A stretch of DNA of 7,511 bases from Syntrophaceae bacterium (GTDB taxonomy: Bacteria > Desulfobacterota > SM23-61): NCBI GenBank assembly GCA_003154025.1, contig PMCE01000155.1, forward strand, positions 1 to 7,511. Direction: 5' to 3'. The notes under the pieces are model-generated. The model made no database searches. It saw nothing but the letters and a program-made list of their open reading frames with translations, and had not been told where the DNA came from. A program made the position numbers and the translations under genes. Every line of letters starts with the position of its first letter. Positions within the stretch are counted from its first letter, which is position 1. Of the stretch, positions 6,693-7,511 are shown in pieces.

Positions 6693-6714
6693 ACGGTTTT
6701 TATAGGAGGGAAAG

Positions 6715-7511
6715 ATGAGCATCAAGGATCGAGTGGCCATCATCGGCGTAGGGGCTACGAAATTCGGGGAGAACTTTGAGATGACCTACCAGGATATGGC
6801 CCTGGAAGCGGTCTACGAGGCTTACCAGGACGCCGGCCTGGATACCAAGGACATGGAGGCTGCCTGGCTCGGGACTCTTTCTCCCGGTCTGACCGGCCTG
6901 GAAGGAGACGCCGGGGCCTCTCTCTCCGAACCCTTGAACTTCTACCCCCGCCCCGTCACTCGGGTCTCGGCGTACTGCTGCTCGGGAATGGAAGCGGTCC
7001 GCAACGCCGCCTTCGGGGTCGCCTCGGGCGAGTATAAAATGGTTCTGGCGGTGGGGGTGGAGAAGATGCGGGAGGTGCCGCCCAGGGGAAGTCTGGTGGC
7101 CCGGCACATTCATGAGACCCACCCGTTGGTTTCCAAAGGAAGGACCGCACCCGGGATTTTTGCCCCCATTGCCACCCGTTATTTCCATCAATACGGGTAC
7201 GGGAAACAGACTCTGGCCAAAGTGGCGGTAAAAAACCACTACAACGGTTCCTTGAACCCCAAGGCTCACTTCCGGTCGCCGATTAACGAAGAGACGGCCA
7301 TCAAGGCTCCCATGGTCGTGGATCCGCTGGGTCTCTTTGACTGCTGCCCGACCACGGACGGGGCCGCCGCGGTCATTCTCACCACTCCGGAAATCGCCAA
7401 GGACCTAAAGAAGGAATATGTTCTTATCAAGGGGATGGGATTGGCCATCACCTATGGATATTTCAGCATGGCCTTCCAGGAGGACAACGACTTCCTGGGC
7501 TTCAAGTCCAC
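6715..7511 (+). CDS. SCP-x-type thiolase / acetyl-CoA acetyltransferase, 3' end outside the window
   Basis: The open frame from ATG 6715 continues past the window end (265 complete codons). Thiolases condense or cleave acyl-CoAs through an acyl-cysteine intermediate. The start VAIIGVGATKFGE and the nucleophile motif SAYCCSGMEAVRNAA, with C89 as the likely acyl-accepting cysteine, match the lipid-transfer/SCP-x thiolase subgroup. GVEKMREVPP (about 118-127) and DCCPTTDGAAAVIL (209-222) are also typical. The GHP and C-terminal CxG motifs should lie downstream and cannot be checked. AGGAGG (6704-6709) is 5 bases before the ATG. Thiolases of this subgroup commonly work with a separate DUF35 protein (for example ChsH2, BbsA, PhlB); here that domain is fused to the upstream synthase-like protein. 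Degradative and biosynthetic roles are both possible. Confidence 0.9.
   Translation, partial: MSIKDRVAIIGVGATKFGENFEMTYQDMALEAVYEAYQDAGLDTKDMEAAWLGTLSPGLTGLEGDAGASLSEPLNFYPRPVTRVSAYCCSGMEAVRNAAFGVASGEYKMVLAVGVEKMREVPPRGSLVARHIHETHPLVSKGRTAPGIFAPIATRYFHQYGYGKQTLAKVAVKNHYNGSLNPKAHFRSPINEETAIKAPMVVDPLGLFDCCPTTDGAAAVILTTPEIAKDLKKEYVLIKGMGLAITYGYFSMAFQEDNDFLGFKS

Overview
The window looks like chromosomal DNA of a strictly anaerobic, moderately GC-rich bacterium. The best guess is a member of Desulfobacterota (the former Deltaproteobacteria) or a close relative. The clues are the end of a PorB-type 2-oxoacid:ferredoxin oxidoreductase, a glutaredoxin gene with an in-frame UGA where selenocysteine is expected, a CIRCE-controlled groESL operon, and an HMG-CoA-synthase-like/DUF35 fusion beside a thiolase. 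The taxonomy is inferred from gene content only.

Layout. Positions 1-240 are the 3' end of porB. After a short spacer carrying a heptanucleotide repeat tract comes a small glutaredoxin (329-577) whose active site reads U-x-x-C; ordinary gene calling misses it because of the UGA at 365-367. A 241-base non-coding stretch (578-818) holds a possible promoter and G-rich/C-rich hairpins. It leads into three genes joined by 4-base ATGA overlaps: an exported protein with two PPC-like repeats (819-1661) and two paralogous stand-alone cyclic-nucleotide-binding proteins (1658-2077 and 2074-2481). This operon converges on groEL across a 164-base spacer with a bidirectional terminator and two more heptad tracts.

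groEL (2646-4280) and groES (4325-4615) lie on the minus strand, expressed from a sigma70-type promoter with a CIRCE operator at its start site (4774-4836). A roughly 380-base stretch without genes follows (4837-5216), containing a 59-base imperfect palindrome. Two plus-strand genes then start a probable acyl-CoA operon: an HMG-CoA-synthase-like domain fused to a zinc-ribbon/OB-fold DUF35 domain (5217-6623), and an SCP-x-type thiolase (6715 to the window end, cut off).

How the genes fit together. The thiolase and fusion protein probably form one complex, analogous to the archaeal thiolase/HMG-CoA synthase/DUF35 complex or to PhlACB of phloroglucinol biosynthesis. The synthase-like domain has lost its usual catalytic residues, so the thiolase is probably the only working active site. 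The PPC-CNB-CNB operon looks like a small sensory or regulatory unit of unknown function. The most notable points are the selenoprotein, the catalytically degenerate fusion, the PPC-CNB-CNB operon, and a family of degenerate 7-base tandem repeats in three of the intergenic spacers.
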